The notes beneath the pieces are model-generated. The model saw nothing but the letters and a program-made list of their open reading frames with translations, ran no database searches and had not been told where the DNA came from. The position numbers and the translations under genes were made by a program. From Absidia repens (lineage: Eukaryota > Mucoromycota > Mucoromycetes > Mucorales > Cunninghamellaceae): 64,000 nucleotides of DNA. The stretch's first letter is position 1; every line of letters begins with the position of its first letter. Of the stretch, positions 45,996 to 57,240 are shown piece by piece. The stretch lies in the NCBI GenBank assembly GCA_002105175.1, contig MCGE01000038.1, forward strand, positions 248,001 to 312,000, read 5' to 3'.

Positions 45996-46576
45996 CACTG
46001 ACTTTTTATTTATGTGTGGGATGGGACATGGTTAGGGCATATATATTGTGGGCAATGCACGTTTGTTATGTAATAAAAGCGATTTATGGAATGAAATTGT
46101 CATGAACATGGAAGAAGATCAACCACACGCTCAAGATAGGATTGGCACCACGTTGGGATTGAAATGTGCCACACATAATGTGGTGACGCAGGTGCAATGG
46201 CCCGTGGATTTCACCGAGGTCAAAGAAGGTGGATGTGTCGTGCGTGTGGCACTGTGCTTGATTGTGGCCACCAGGTAAGTTTCAATTTGAAAGGTCCATC
46301 CTTCCTATGCTACTTTTGTTTTTTTTTCTTTCTAATATGAGTGTCCTTTGAGGTGTCATTCGTATGAACATGATGATGTCCGATGTATGGAACCTTGTCG
46401 CAAAATGTTTACGGAATGTGGTCATCGATGTACACGTCCATGCTCCAGGATTGTGGCTCCTGTATACCCGGGTGCGACTCCAATTACCCTGTGGTCATTA
46501 CGTCCGTGGCGATTGTGGCAAATTGCGACGTGCAATCAAGGCCAAAAGCGCTAGGTGTCTTACGTGTAGCCACTAA
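41756..46576 (+). CDS. ZNFX1-like SF1 helicase with NFX1-type zinc fingers (frame broken)
   Basis: Nine exons can be traced: 41756-41811, 41901-42723, 42849-43157, 43297-43324, 43400-43789, 43859-45119, 45193-45937, 46036-46274 and 46353-46576. Exon 2 has a long polyQ. Exon 5 carries Walker A GPPGTGKT; exon 7 has Walker B-like VVEEAAEM, GDHQQLRP, then RRMRPEIRTLINPIY, VDDYQGEENKII and the VALSRAK motif of UPF1/Hrr1-type helicases. The end holds NFX1-type zinc fingers (ACGTVLDCGHQ, ECGHRCTRPC, LPCGHYV). Relatives act in small-RNA pathways (S. pombe Hrr1) and antiviral RNA sensing (ZNFX1). From 44090 onward at least nine single-base frame breaks occur, where the assembly is generally one base short; exons before 44090 are clean. 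It is either an assembly artefact or a young pseudogene. Confidence 0.82.
43233..43282 (+). repeat. T50 homopolymer in intron 3 of the helicase gene
   Basis: Fifty consecutive T between a (TA)n run (43196-43219) and the CATAG acceptor at 43292-43296. It replaces the usual short polypyrimidine tract. Confidence 0.85.
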
Positions 46577-46776
46577 GTAGTTAGGTTGTTAGTTTTAGCG
46601 AAATGGGTTGACTTGGTTACAACGAGAATAATAATAAAAAATCGATGTTGCGTTTATGTCAATATATATATATGAATGATTTGGGAAATGTTGTGTGATT
46701 AGGTTACATTGTTGATATCATGAAGACTCATCATTAGATGGGGGTAGTTTTTTTTTTGGGTGGGGTTCTTGATCCC

Positions 46777-46807
<31 letters not shown>

Positions 46808-46984
46808 CTGAAGTAAAATGTGGAGGTGTTTCGAATGTTGCGTACAAAAAAAGAGACAGGTAACATCATCATCATCAAACAAAAAAGTCATTTGGTTGGT
46901 TTCAATAGAAGATAGATTTTATTTCTTTGTAATACCACAAGAGTACATACCAGCCAAAAAAAAAAAAAAAAAAAAAAAAAGTCC
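46577..46984. other. 3' flank of the helicase gene
   Basis: T-run at 46781-46807 and A-run at 46957-46980. No gene. Confidence 0.4.
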
Positions 46985-47290
46985 TGACTGAGCGCTGAAC
47001 AACGACGGATGGGCCCCAAGGGGCTGCCCACCAAAGTGCGAAAGGGCGGAGGCTTTAATCCTATCCCATCAAAACCCACACTTTAATAAAAAAAACTGTG
47101 ACACCCTGTAAATCGAAAGATTTCCAAAAGCTCCAGCGGAGCGCCAGAGCGTTTATTAATTTAATATACTTAAAGAAAGAGGGGTAAACCATTAGGCACG
47201 TAAAAACATATTGGGAGAGGTGTCTTCAAAAAGAGATCGGTTTAAAATAAAATATACTATTGTCTAAACCATATTATCATTTAGTCTAAA
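46985..47290 (+). repeat. Repeat family 3, right flank of the helicase gene
   Basis: Same ordered blocks as 40965-41420: GATGGGCCCCAAGGGGCTGC, GTAAATCGAAAGATTTCCAA, AGCTCCAGCGGAGCGCCAGA, AACATATTGGGAGAGGTGTC. A further shared piece, CGTCTCAAGTTCAACCGG, occurs at 47370 and at 41473. Confidence 0.75.
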
Positions 47291-47542
47291 CTATGTTGAA
47301 TAAAATGTCCAAAATTGAAAGCTGAATCGTCTCGAGCGGAGTTTATTCTCGTCTAAAAAAAAAGGAAAACGTCTCAAGTTCAACCGGAAAACCTGTATTC
47401 TTGCCAGCTCGGAGCGGTGTTTCAAACTCAATAAAAATGGCAGCCTTGCCATGATTTTTCTTTTCTTTTCCCAATTTCTTTACATACCCTATTCAACACA
47501 CCACAGTAGCTCTTATACATAGATATAGATAAATATATATCA

Positions 47543-48458
47543 ATGCCTACTTCAATTGCAACTAATACACTTATCATTCCCAACATTCCGCACAGCTTTT
47601 TTGACAGCGATCATGCTCTCCAAACGATTCGTTCACAGTGGGAAACGTTTGGTGAATTGCACGAACTGATTCCTATGAAAGGTTTTGGTCGTTTGATGGT
47701 CATTTATACGGATACGCAGTGCGCCATTACTGCCAAAAAGCATATGGATCAAGCGACTCTCTATTGGTTGGATCATCATGAGGACAAGCATCAAGTACGC
47801 ATTCTTGGACTTACTACCGAAGAGCACAACAACGACGATACCAACTTTATCAATACAATTTCCTCTGCTACCTTCTCTGATAGTTCTTTGCATGAAGTGC
47901 AAGTTAGGGTTTACTTTGGACAGGTAACGTAACCATATATTTAGAAATCGGATGACAATGAACGTTATATTCTTACTTTTTTCTTTTCTTTTATAGCACA
48001 ATCCCATCAACCCAGACCCGGCATCACTGTCTTTACAAGTGCCCGATCTTGGTAGAACGCTTCTCATTTCTCCACCTTGCGACCCTTCTCACCAATGGCA
48101 ACAACGTATAGAATCACCACCAAACAAAGCGATCTTAGCTTCCGACTTACTACGGGCCTTGACCACAGTGGATGATATGGATGACATTGACATGGAATTG
48201 GACGATCACTTTACATTGGACGACGGTGAACCTTTATCGATACAAACGTCTTCTACTTCATTTCAATCAACGACCGACTTCTCTTCAACATCCTCTTCAC
48301 CTCAATTGGAGACACCCACCTTGCAACTTTCATTTCAACATGAATCGCTTCCTACAATCATGATTCAGGATATGGATGGCTCGTTATTACTGCAGCACCA
48401 ACAGAAAACCACTCGGCAAAGACCTTCGGCTACTCCGCGTCCTCCCATTCTAACATGA
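47543..48458 (+). CDS. RCN1: Calcipressin (RCAN), calcineurin regulator, 280 aa
   Basis: Exons 47543-47923 and 47997-48458 join in phase 0. The N-terminal half is an RRM-like fold (ATNTLIIPNIPHSFFD, FGRLMVIYTDTQCAITAKKH, VQVRVYFGQ). The second exon begins with the family signature: LQVPDLGRTLLISPPCDPSH followed by W (residues about 140-161), the region equivalent to the FLISPP calcineurin-binding motif. Near the C-terminus PTIMIQD resembles a PxIxIT-type docking site. RCAN proteins bind the calcineurin catalytic subunit and modulate Ca2+ signalling. The acidic stretch DDMDDIDMELDDH lies between. The length suits fungal members. No frame problems. Confidence 0.88.
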
Positions 48459-48598
48459 ATGTTGCTCTTGTTTAGTTTAGTTTATTCTTATTCTTATTTA
48501 GCTCGTTACTGCTTTTATCAGTTTGATATCCACATTATATTGCAATAAAAATCATTCTTTTGTTACTTTTTATCTTTTATATACTTCTACGTGGCGTA

Positions 48599-48690
48599 TG
48601 TGTGTATGTGTGTATGTGTGTATGTGTGTATGTGTGTATGTGTGTATGTGTGTATGTGTGTATGTGTGTATGTGTGTATGTATGTGTCTC
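48599..48690. repeat. (TGTGTATG)n microsatellite
   Basis: About eleven 8-bp units in the 3' flank of the calcipressin gene. Confidence 0.85.
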
Positions 48691-49212
48691 AGGAACATTC
48701 AGTAAGGCTGGGACAATGTAGGGGAAGTGCTATGTTGACGAAGATATGGGGTTAATACCATCTACATGAAACATTAATATAACCAACCACATGGCAGATT
48801 GAAACAAAATCTATTATACTTGATTGAGCTTTGCTTTGATTTTTTTACGTCTACTTTGTTGACTTCAGAAAAACAATATAAGACATTCAAAGTCGGACGA
48901 TGTTTGGAAATTTCGGATTAGAAGCTTGAAATTGAAACGAACTTGGACAGGGGAATCTTCAAAAATAGTGTCCATTAATATAAAACAGTGGTGAAGGTCT
49001 ACCGCGCTCCCTGAAAAAAAAAGATCTGAAAACCGTTATTTCATTTTGAATTACATTTGGTTGTCAAATAAAATCTTATGAACAGATTAGCTGAAGCATA
49101 CTCGCGAGGATCGCCAACTAAAGAAGTGACGCTGGTAGCTCGGAAATTCTTCTCAAATTCCACTAAAATCATCGAATATGGCATAATATTTGACTCATGT
49201 CTTAGCATATAC

Positions 49213-49252
<40 letters not shown>

Positions 49253-49284
49253 TCAATATCTGGTGATTCTGCTAGTAGAGGTTG
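48691..49284. other. Intergenic
   Basis: AT-rich with a poly(A) of about 38 at 49213-49250. No gene. Confidence 0.4.
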
Positions 49285-49870
49285 GTCTAAAAAAAGGACT
49301 ACATTTTATTGAAGCATTAGGGAGACTAGTACGAGATCTGAGGGATAGTCAACACTACAATCTGGAGGGAAAATCTGAAAAGGGGTCTAATATACAGAGT
49401 ATATGAAATAATAAAGTTGTATATTTTCTTGGAGCATAACAGCAGCCATCGCTAATCTAACATGGCGATGGTTCAAAGGAATCTCCTGTACAAGATATGA
49501 TAGAGACTAATGAGATATTTTTTTCATTGAAGGAAATAAAAAGAAATATACTTTATTCAGATGTAGATACAAACTATGAAAAACTAGCACTAAACTAAGC
49601 TATCGATGACTTCAGAAAGCCAACTGATGGTAGTCCTAAATCCTACATCCAAAATGAAAGGGTTTCCCCATGCATCTTGATACCCCTGAGCTGAACCCCC
49701 TTCTAAACTAGATCTGACACTAATCTAAGTCCAACATAATCCCATACTGGCCACAATTGGGAAGAATTAAAGAAAAAAAGGAAGGGAAAAGGAGAGCAAG
49801 AGAGCGGGGAGGGAGAAAAGTAAATAAAAAAATAACGTTGTCGGGACGTGAAAGTGGTTTCTCATAAAGT
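49285..49870 (+). repeat. Dispersed repeat family 1, copy
   Basis: Core at about 49635-49745 (AAATGAAAGGGTTTCCCCAT, TTCTAAACTAGATCTGACAC) with the upstream 'ACATTTTATTGAAGCATT' and 'CACTAAACTAAGCTA' modules. Confidence 0.65.
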
Positions 49871-51075
49871 CTGTTTTGCATATTGTAGATACAAAAAAGG
49901 AAACCCTTTTCTTTTTATTTCCTTTATTGCTTTACAACACTTAGCATGATCAACATGATGCTTCTCTTCTCATGATAGCTACCATTTTGTTATTCACCAT
50001 GCTATGATATTTAAGGTAAGAAGCAAAGTACATGGGAAAATAAACATAACAAAAGGGAGACCTTGTCGCGCGGTGTATCGTTATAGTCAAAAAAAAAAAA
50101 CATTTTCTGAAATATTAGCTAATGGATAACAAGAACATGATGACTCCTGGTGTATCAACAAGGAAATACAGCATTGATGACAGGATGAGCAAATGATTAT
50201 TACACAAGATTTTTTTGGAGGCTGGGAAATGTGTGGAACTCTGACTTGGTTCTGGGAACAATACAACAAAAGGTAGTAGTAGTATAGGCTACACCCCTTC
50301 AAATCCCCTTAGTTTAAATGCACTGCTTAGTTTAGTGCCAATTGTCTTAGTATGACTACTTTAATGGGTTGTATGTTATGTGATACCTCTTTATTCTTTT
50401 ATCTTTTACTCCTTTATGTCATCAATGATAAAAATAAAAATAAAAGCTTAAAATCAATCCTTTGATTCAAGGTATCACAAAAATTAGACTTGGGGCCTTT
50501 TTTTTGACGATCCAGAAGGTCGGGTTTAATAATATTTATAGTTTATGGTATTGTAATTTGAAAATAGGAGGGTAGAAGTTGATCTGTCCTTTCCCTTATT
50601 TGCTTGATTATTCCTAATGAAGGAAAAAATTCTACCGAGTGAGGAAAGAATGACCATGAATGTAGTCTGGGTAGTGTGTGGGGAGTGAAGAAGTGTATCT
50701 TTACAAAATAGGAATACTATCCCGTTATTATTAATACATGTATTGGTATTTGAAGAATATAAAACAAAAATGAAAGAAGAATAATGTCATTTTTTATTAT
50801 CAAACAAACAAAATAAAGTAGGACAAACTATAATACAAGATATGGAGTAAGGAGATGATGATAATGATAATGATGAATAAGGTAGATAATGATAAAGAAT
50901 GAGGAGAAACAGAAATCTGTTACATAAGATAAGGGAGAAGTATCCATTTCAAGAGGAGCGAATACAAAAATAAAAATAAAAAAAAAGGAGACGACTAGTA
51001 AAATGAAGAACGGGAAAGAGAGGACTAAAATGCAAAAGGTAATACTACTAATATAAACAATATCGGATAAACTAA
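49871..51075. other. Intergenic, 3' flank of the homeobox gene
   Basis: No gene supported. A short A-run lies at 50089-50100 and ATG/ATT-rich DNA at 50850-50890. Confidence 0.4.
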
Positions 51076-52642
51076 CTAAGAAGTTATAAAACCAGTAGGA
51101 GGCCAAAGCGAAGGATCCAGTAAAGAAGGGTCAATCAAAAAGTCATCCGCCGTTGAGGTGCTAGGGTTGAGAGTCGTAAAAGGATCTTCATGTTTAGATA
51201 ATGGTAAAAGTGATGATGATGATGATGATGCTGTGGATGATGATGAGGCGGTCAGAACCGATGAAACTTTGGATGATGAAGATGATGAAGCTGAAGTGGA
51301 AGATGATTCTGATGTGGAAAGAGTAGGTGTCATTTCAATGGCCTGTGGCGGTAAAAGCATTGGTTGCTGTTGCTGTTGTTGTTCCTGTTGCTGTTGCTGT
51401 TGATAGTCGTTTTTGAGGACCGACGGTTCTTCTGGCAATCTACTGAGTGAAGAAACACTAGCGCTGCTGACTGAACTACTGCTGAATGAGGGTGAAGGTG
51501 CCAATTGAATCCACTGTTGAGTTTCAGGATATGTGGCCATCAACATGGAGAGTTCTTGCCAAAGCGTCAATCCTACACCCTTGAGCATATGATGCAGTAC
51601 CTGTGATGCCTGTTGATGTTCAGTAAAGTCACTACAGGAAATCCATTCTTGTTGATGTTTCATAAAAAATACGGGTGAGCGATAAAGTTCCAAATGTAAG
51701 TCACCGCCTGCCATAGTCGTGGTCGAGGACAAGTTGTTGTCTTGAGATGAAGGAGATTCATAAATACCAGATGTGGAGGTGTAGGTCAATTGCTGAATAC
51801 TTGTCACCGGGATTTCCATTTTGAAGTGATGAGAACCATCTACAATGTTCCAGCAAAGTAGTTGTCGTTCAGGTTGATAAACGCATTCCAGGTCTTTCGG
51901 TTGCATCTTCAAACGGTGCCATTGCCCAATGGTGAGTGATGAGATACTGAGTCCCATATTGGATGAGCCCATGGTTAGGTGAGTTGGATCAATGGTGGTG
52001 TTATTTATAGTTGGAGGAGACACTAAATAAGAATAAAAATAAAAAGATAAAAAAAAAAGTTAGTCAAGAGCGGAGCTTACCGAGGAGGGAAATCGTACCT
52101 GATACACTCCACGGATCGGAATTTAAATCCGTTATTTCTGCATAAGGCAAACAAGGAGGCACACTTTGTCTTTGTTGATCTATCAAACCAAGATCGTTCA
52201 AAGAAGATGTATTAGCAGCAGAGGAGGGGGTAGTTCCAAAAGGAGGCGCGGCGGTTGAACGATGATAGTTGTAAGAGTCCAAGCTATGAGCACGTTGATG
52301 AGGTGCATAATGTTGTTGAAGATAATAGTGTTGTTGCTGGTAATGGTAAAGTTGAGCACGCATATTGGCCTGATGCATTTGTAACTGAGCGCGCTTCTGC
52401 ATATGTTTGACCTTGGCACGTCGATTTTGGAACCAGATTTGAATGGAGCGGTCGGTCATTTGAAGTTGATCTGCTAGTTGTTTTCGAATCTTGCTGTTGG
52501 GGCTGACGTTCACTGCAAACATGTCTTCTAGCACTGCCAGCTGTTCAGCTGTTGCTCTGGTGCGTTTTCGGATAGGCTCTTCTTTATTGTTATTAGTGCT
52601 GGTGGAAGCATTGTTTGGAATGGAGGGAGTGACAGTTGCCAT
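51076..52642 (-). CDS. Homeodomain transcription factor, 496 aa
   Basis: Exons 52642-52099 and 52022-51076 join in phase 1 with a GTACGA...ATTTAG intron. The homeodomain spans residues of about 24-83 (RKRTRATAEQLAVLEDMF, KIRKQLADQLQMTDRSIQIW, then FQNRRAKVKHMQ). It is the typical 60-residue class with Gln at position 50 of helix 3. The second exon contains a conserved-looking block (LTIGQWHRLKMQPKDLECVY, ERQLLCWNIVDGSHHFKMEI) that I have seen downstream of homeodomains in other basal fungi and in Pho2/HOY1-type proteins. The rest is S- and Q-rich. Expected to act in the nucleus; targets unknown. The (TGA/ATG)n at 51200-51300 codes for the polyS. No frame problems. Confidence 0.85.
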
Positions 52643-53649
52643 AATAGGAATAATAATGGTAAATGTTGAATGAATAAAGTTTCAATGAGTGAATGGTAAT
52701 AATAAATGGATAAAAAGAAAGTAAAGGAAGAAATAAAGGAAGTACAAAGACGTCGATTCTTTTTATAGCGTTGAATTAAAAAAAAAAAAAAAAAAAAGGG
52801 AAATGTAAGGGATAATAAGGAAAGTCAAAAAAAAAAAGACGTGATCAAAAAGGAGGGTTGAGTAGTGGGAAGAAAAAGAAAGAGGAGTGCCTTTTATGTC
52901 TAGAAATAAAATAAAAAACTAAGAAATAAAAAAAACGTCAGCTGATGATAAAAAGAAAGGGAGGGGTAAAGCCATCATAATCATCATCTCAGTCTCCGCC
53001 CCTTTGTTATTCGTTTTTTTTAGTCTCCCCATTTTCTAGCACCCTCACTCATGCTTGCCACCACCCATTAAGAATTCAATTTTCCTCCTCTTTTATGCAT
53101 CCAAAGACATTTTTGTGTCAAGTCGATAAGGACGGGGCTATAACTTGACAAGGGGTCACCCAGTCGAGCGATAGAGAGAGAGAGAGAGAAGAAAAGGAAC
53201 AATAGGTTGTTCAGTTAGTTCAATCTCCACCAACTTTAAACCACGTTCATTTATTCCATTTAAGGCTCCCAAGACTGATATCCCGGTTCCACTGATAAAA
53301 AAAAGGATCCTCCAACCCATCCCCAATCCCCATCTCCCTTAAACAACCATCAAGGTGTCATAAGATGATAGAAATTTTGTTAGTTGTACATGTACATAAA
53401 AAGAAGAATGTAAAATAGAATGTCATATATTTTATTGCAAAAGAAAGACAAAAAAGATATTGCACTATTCTAATAAAAAACTAAGAATATGTATCTATAT
53501 ATACCAATTGCTATGCTACGACATATCCAACCCATTTCTTATTCCACTTTTGGCATTAATACTAACATGCTGATGATAGAGCACCCGATCATAGGTCTTG
53601 CCCGATCTTTTTTTTTTTTTTTTCCACCGGAAACCAACCTCGGTACCAA
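52643..53649. other. Upstream region of the homeobox gene and gene-poor DNA
   Basis: A- and GA-rich; (GA)n at 53173-53189, A-run at 52779-52797. A long promoter region is plausible for a regulatory gene. No coding signal. Confidence 0.4.
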
Positions 53650-55200
53650 AGATCATGATCGTAGGGAGTCAAGGTAAACTGGCGTGTCGATCCATTAGGT
53701 CCACCGTTGATGTTGTCGGCAACGTCGTGAGGATAAAAATAGTCTGATTGATGTGATGTCGTTGGTACTTGTATCGATGATAAGATGCTTTTGTCGAATG
53801 TAAGATTGAGGTCCTGTGCGAGTCTGAATGTATACGCGCTTTACTGAGCCTATTCAATGCCATTCCAGCTACTCGACATTTTCATGCCCGAGTCCTGATT
53901 CATCTACATCATAAGGAGAAAGTTACATGAGTCAACCAGTCCGTTTTGGTCATTGTCCATTCACCACCACCACCACCACCATCACCACCACTCTCCCTTT
54001 CATCCCATCTCAAATCAAACAAATCGTCCTTAGCTCATCACTCCATCCCCGATTTTCTCCTTTTTTCTTCTATATTTACCCCTTCACCATCACCACCACC
54101 ATCATTAATAATCCAGGGTCGTATAAAAACCTCAGAGGTCCATAATTTCTATTTGGTAATACCGACAAAGGGGACATTCTATCATCGGGACGACTTGATA
54201 TTCACCTTGATTTGATGTCCTTTCACTCCACAATTTGTCCAGTCTGACCTTAAAACGTTCTTTCACCAACAACCTCATGTCAAACCCGAAGAGGAGTAAC
54301 CTTCCATAGCTTGCTGATGTTGCTGATGTTGCTGTCGTTGCTGTCGTTGCCGTTGTTGCTGATATTGCTGATGTTGCTGATGTCGTTGCTGTCGTTGCTG
54401 CTGTTGTTACTGCTGTCGTTGCTGCTGTTGTTGCTATACCAGTCGTCTTTTCTCGATGGATTTCCATATCCTTTTCCATCTAGTTCTTTTATCCACACGC
54501 AGGAACTTCGTCCTAGTTGTGACGGGACAAAATGCAGGTGAATAAGGGCGTGCGTCCAATGGCATAAATCAAGAAAGTTCACCGGAAAGTGTCGTAATCA
54601 TATTTTCCAAGCGTGAAGGGTAAAATACATGCTGAAAGCTGAGTAGGTAACTGTCAAACGCTGCATATATGTCACCACGAAGATTAAATGGCGGTTGAGT
54701 TGAGACGAATATGTGAGGATATCAAATTGAAATCACGCCGCGGAGGAAAATCGCAACAACAACATCCAACTGTCATTTTCGTCCGTACTGTCAGAATTCC
54801 GTACCTCTATCAAAGAGAAGTAAAGGATCCATGTAGTGTCGCTTACTGACTTGCTGTCGTCAAGGTCTGTAGTCGGTGGTGGCGTCAAAGGAATTTATCA
54901 TTGGTTTTAGAAAAGTGCATAATCATCATTCAAGTGCCGGTGAGGTCGTCGATTTATCTGTCATCTATGTCATCGTGCAAGTGTATTGCAAATACTCGAT
55001 CGACTATCGTTCCGCGGGTCTTCAAGTAAGATATTGGTGTCCAGGTAATGCGCACGTCTTATTAATCGAGAGGCATGGTAGATTTGGCAGGCAGCAGCCA
55101 TCGAAAAAAAAGAGATAAAGTCAGCAAAACAAAAGTATAATAAAGGAGACCGTGATACATTAATTTTGATGAGTTTACGTACGTTCGTTCCAGTCATGTC
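53650..55200 (-). pseudogene. Disrupted gene of unknown function
   Basis: Coding-looking minus-strand islands: about 54740-54565 (PHIFVSTQPPFNLRGDIYAA, FDSYLLSFQHVFYPSRLEN, MITTLSGELS, then a stop), about 54565-54435 (MPLDARPYSPAFCPV, RTKFLRVDKRTRWKRIWKSI), a triplet-repeat region (54435-54310, glutamine- or asparagine/serine-coding by frame), and 53863-53650 (DYFYPHDVADNINGG, STRQFTLTPYDHDLWYRGWF). A further piece near 55060-54980 reads RGTIVDRVFAIHLHDDIDD. In-frame stops and at least two one-base frame changes (for example in a C run near 54716) separate them. The pieces may belong to one gene or to two. No family recognised. Confidence 0.35.
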
Positions 55201-55488
55201 AGTTCAAGATATTGTTCAGTAGCAACCTGAAATGTAAATATATAGCCAGATAATTGGATAATAAGTATTCCAAAGGTAGAAAACCAAGGAGTATTAAGTG
55301 AAAGAAGGGAAAAGAGGAGACCCAACAAAATAAAAAGGAACGATAAAAAAAAAGCTGGGTCCGAAATTGAGATAGTCGTCAAAAAAAAAAAAAAAAACGA
55401 GAAAAATGAATTCAAAGCCATACTGTAATTAATAAAATATTTGGTATTCCATACTTTAGAATGTTGATGTTCAGCGATAAAAAAATAT

Positions 55489-55695
55489 TCATGGGTAATC
55501 TGTAAATTCACGACTTCTATCCGGTACTGGAATAGCAGACAGAAAATATGACAGATACTGCTTGTGGTGGCGAAAATGAAATCGCCGCATGATGGGTTTT
55601 CAGCCGAGCCTGAAGTAGTCAATTGTACTCGCGTTTAGTAGGCCGATAAAAGCACCGCATGTAAATACAAACACTGGGAGAGGCAGCCATATCCT
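55489..55695 (-). pseudogene. Fragment of a small membrane-protein gene
   Basis: After an AG at 55696-55697 a frame reads RIWLPLPVFVFTCGAFIGLL (a hydrophobic helix), NASTIDYFRLG, then a TGA, then in the same frame PIMRRFHFRHHKQYLSYFLS and AIPVPDRSREFTDYP before the stop at 55489. One transmembrane helix followed by a basic, aromatic tail suggests a small mitochondrial or ER membrane protein. The single in-frame stop makes it a pseudogene or marks a sequence error. No start exon identified. Confidence 0.35.
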
Positions 55696-56574
55696 CTATT
55701 TCATTTGATCCCATTCCAATATTTGGCCTATATGATATAAAGAAATAAGCAAACACATAGTTCAATAAAAAAAAGCAAAAATATCTTTATTATATAAGAT
55801 AATACAACTAGAATGCATATTGCACTATATTAAATGACAATAAAAAGGCTATATATATATATATATATATTGACAATGTAATGATGAACATAACCACTAT
55901 TGCCCCAAACAGAACCATAGTTTCCATTGCAGCCGAATTGCAATATACTATAAATTGCATCGTTTTCGCATCTGGGATACTCAACAAATAAATAAAATGC
56001 TAAGATCATCGCCACCAAGTCGTCAGTGGTCATTGTCATGCGCCGTACCCAAAATACATGATATAAGCATGAAAAAGAGGGCTCTAGATCGAGCAAAATA
56101 ATCAAAACATATGATGTTAATTGGTATAAAATGAAAATTTTTTTATTCAAAACAGATTCATAACATAAAGAGTATAGTGTAAAGAAGAAGGAAAATTATA
56201 TTTCCAACATAAAAGTTGCCTTCATGGAGGATGAAGAGCAGAAAAGGTCAGATGGACGGAGAAAGGGGTTCTGCATGATTAATCGGCTTCAGTGTGTAAT
56301 GCGAGAAGACTTAGAAGAGAAAGAAGAAGCATAAGAAGAAAAGTAAGGGACACAATTGAGGAGAAAATGAGGTGGTCCCGTAGTTATGTAATAATTCCAA
56401 AGTAGTGGTTGAATTCTACATGGACTCAGGTAACAGTAGAGGAAAAGGAGGTTCCCTCTTATATCAATTGAGCTAGAACTACCAACCAGTGAATGGCCTT
56501 CTGCGAGGAGTAATCATAATGAGGGAGTTGGTAAGTCGGATATGGTAGTACTCGAACAAAAAGGCGACAGCAAT
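55696..56574. other. Intergenic
   Basis: (TA)n at about 55849-55870. AT-rich; short minus-strand frame at 55830-56150 not supported. Confidence 0.35.
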
Positions 56575-57240
56575 GACTTTACTTACTATCTAGTGGGTAT
56601 CAAGGCGGTTAAAAAAATGATATTTTATCGCGGTATATTGGTGCAGACTAAACTAAATGTGTAGGGTACTTTGTAACTAGGGATCTAATGGAGACTGGAT
56701 GCTGGAAGTTGATTGGAGGTCTAAACAATGGTCAATATTAATATAAAGGGACCACTGTAAAGTGTGGTCTAATATACTATACAAGTCAAAGGAAAGACTA
56801 AGAAGTATACCTCTATTGCAGCTTAACAATAGATCTAAGAGGTGTAATGTTAAAAAGGGATCTTTTACACAAGGCTTGAGAGAGACTAAAATTTTCATTG
56901 AAGCAAGTTATAAGAAACACATTTTATTCAAATATATGTATATATAACTATGGATAAACTAAATCTAAACTGAGCTATTGGGGACTCCGAATTGCCATTT
57001 GATAATGGTGGTCCCAAATCCTGCATCCAAAATGAAAGGGTTTCCCCATGCATCTTGTAATCCCTGATGTGAAAACCCTTCTAAACTAGTCCTGACACTA
57101 ATCTAAGTCCGCCATAACACCATAGGAGTCATAATTGTGAAGAATTAAAGCAAGAAAAAAAAAGAAAAAGAAAAAGAAAAAGAAAAGAAACGGAGTGCAA
57201 AAAAAAGGGAGTAAATAAAAATTCATGTAAGCGGCATTTG
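56575..57240 (+). repeat. Dispersed repeat family 1, copy
   Basis: Core at about 57005-57125 (AAATGAAAGGGTTTCCCCAT, TTCTAAACTAGTCCTGACAC), with the purine-rich AAAAAGAAAAAG tract at 57155-57190 and GCGGCATTTGAAATG at the end. Confidence 0.65.

Noticed and set aside
51158..51403. Plus-strand aspartate-rich frame
   Set aside because: Mirror of the serine- and glutamine-coding part of the homeobox gene.
53946..54215. Plus-strand proline-rich frame
   Set aside because: Derived from a CCA/CAC simple repeat with no further support.
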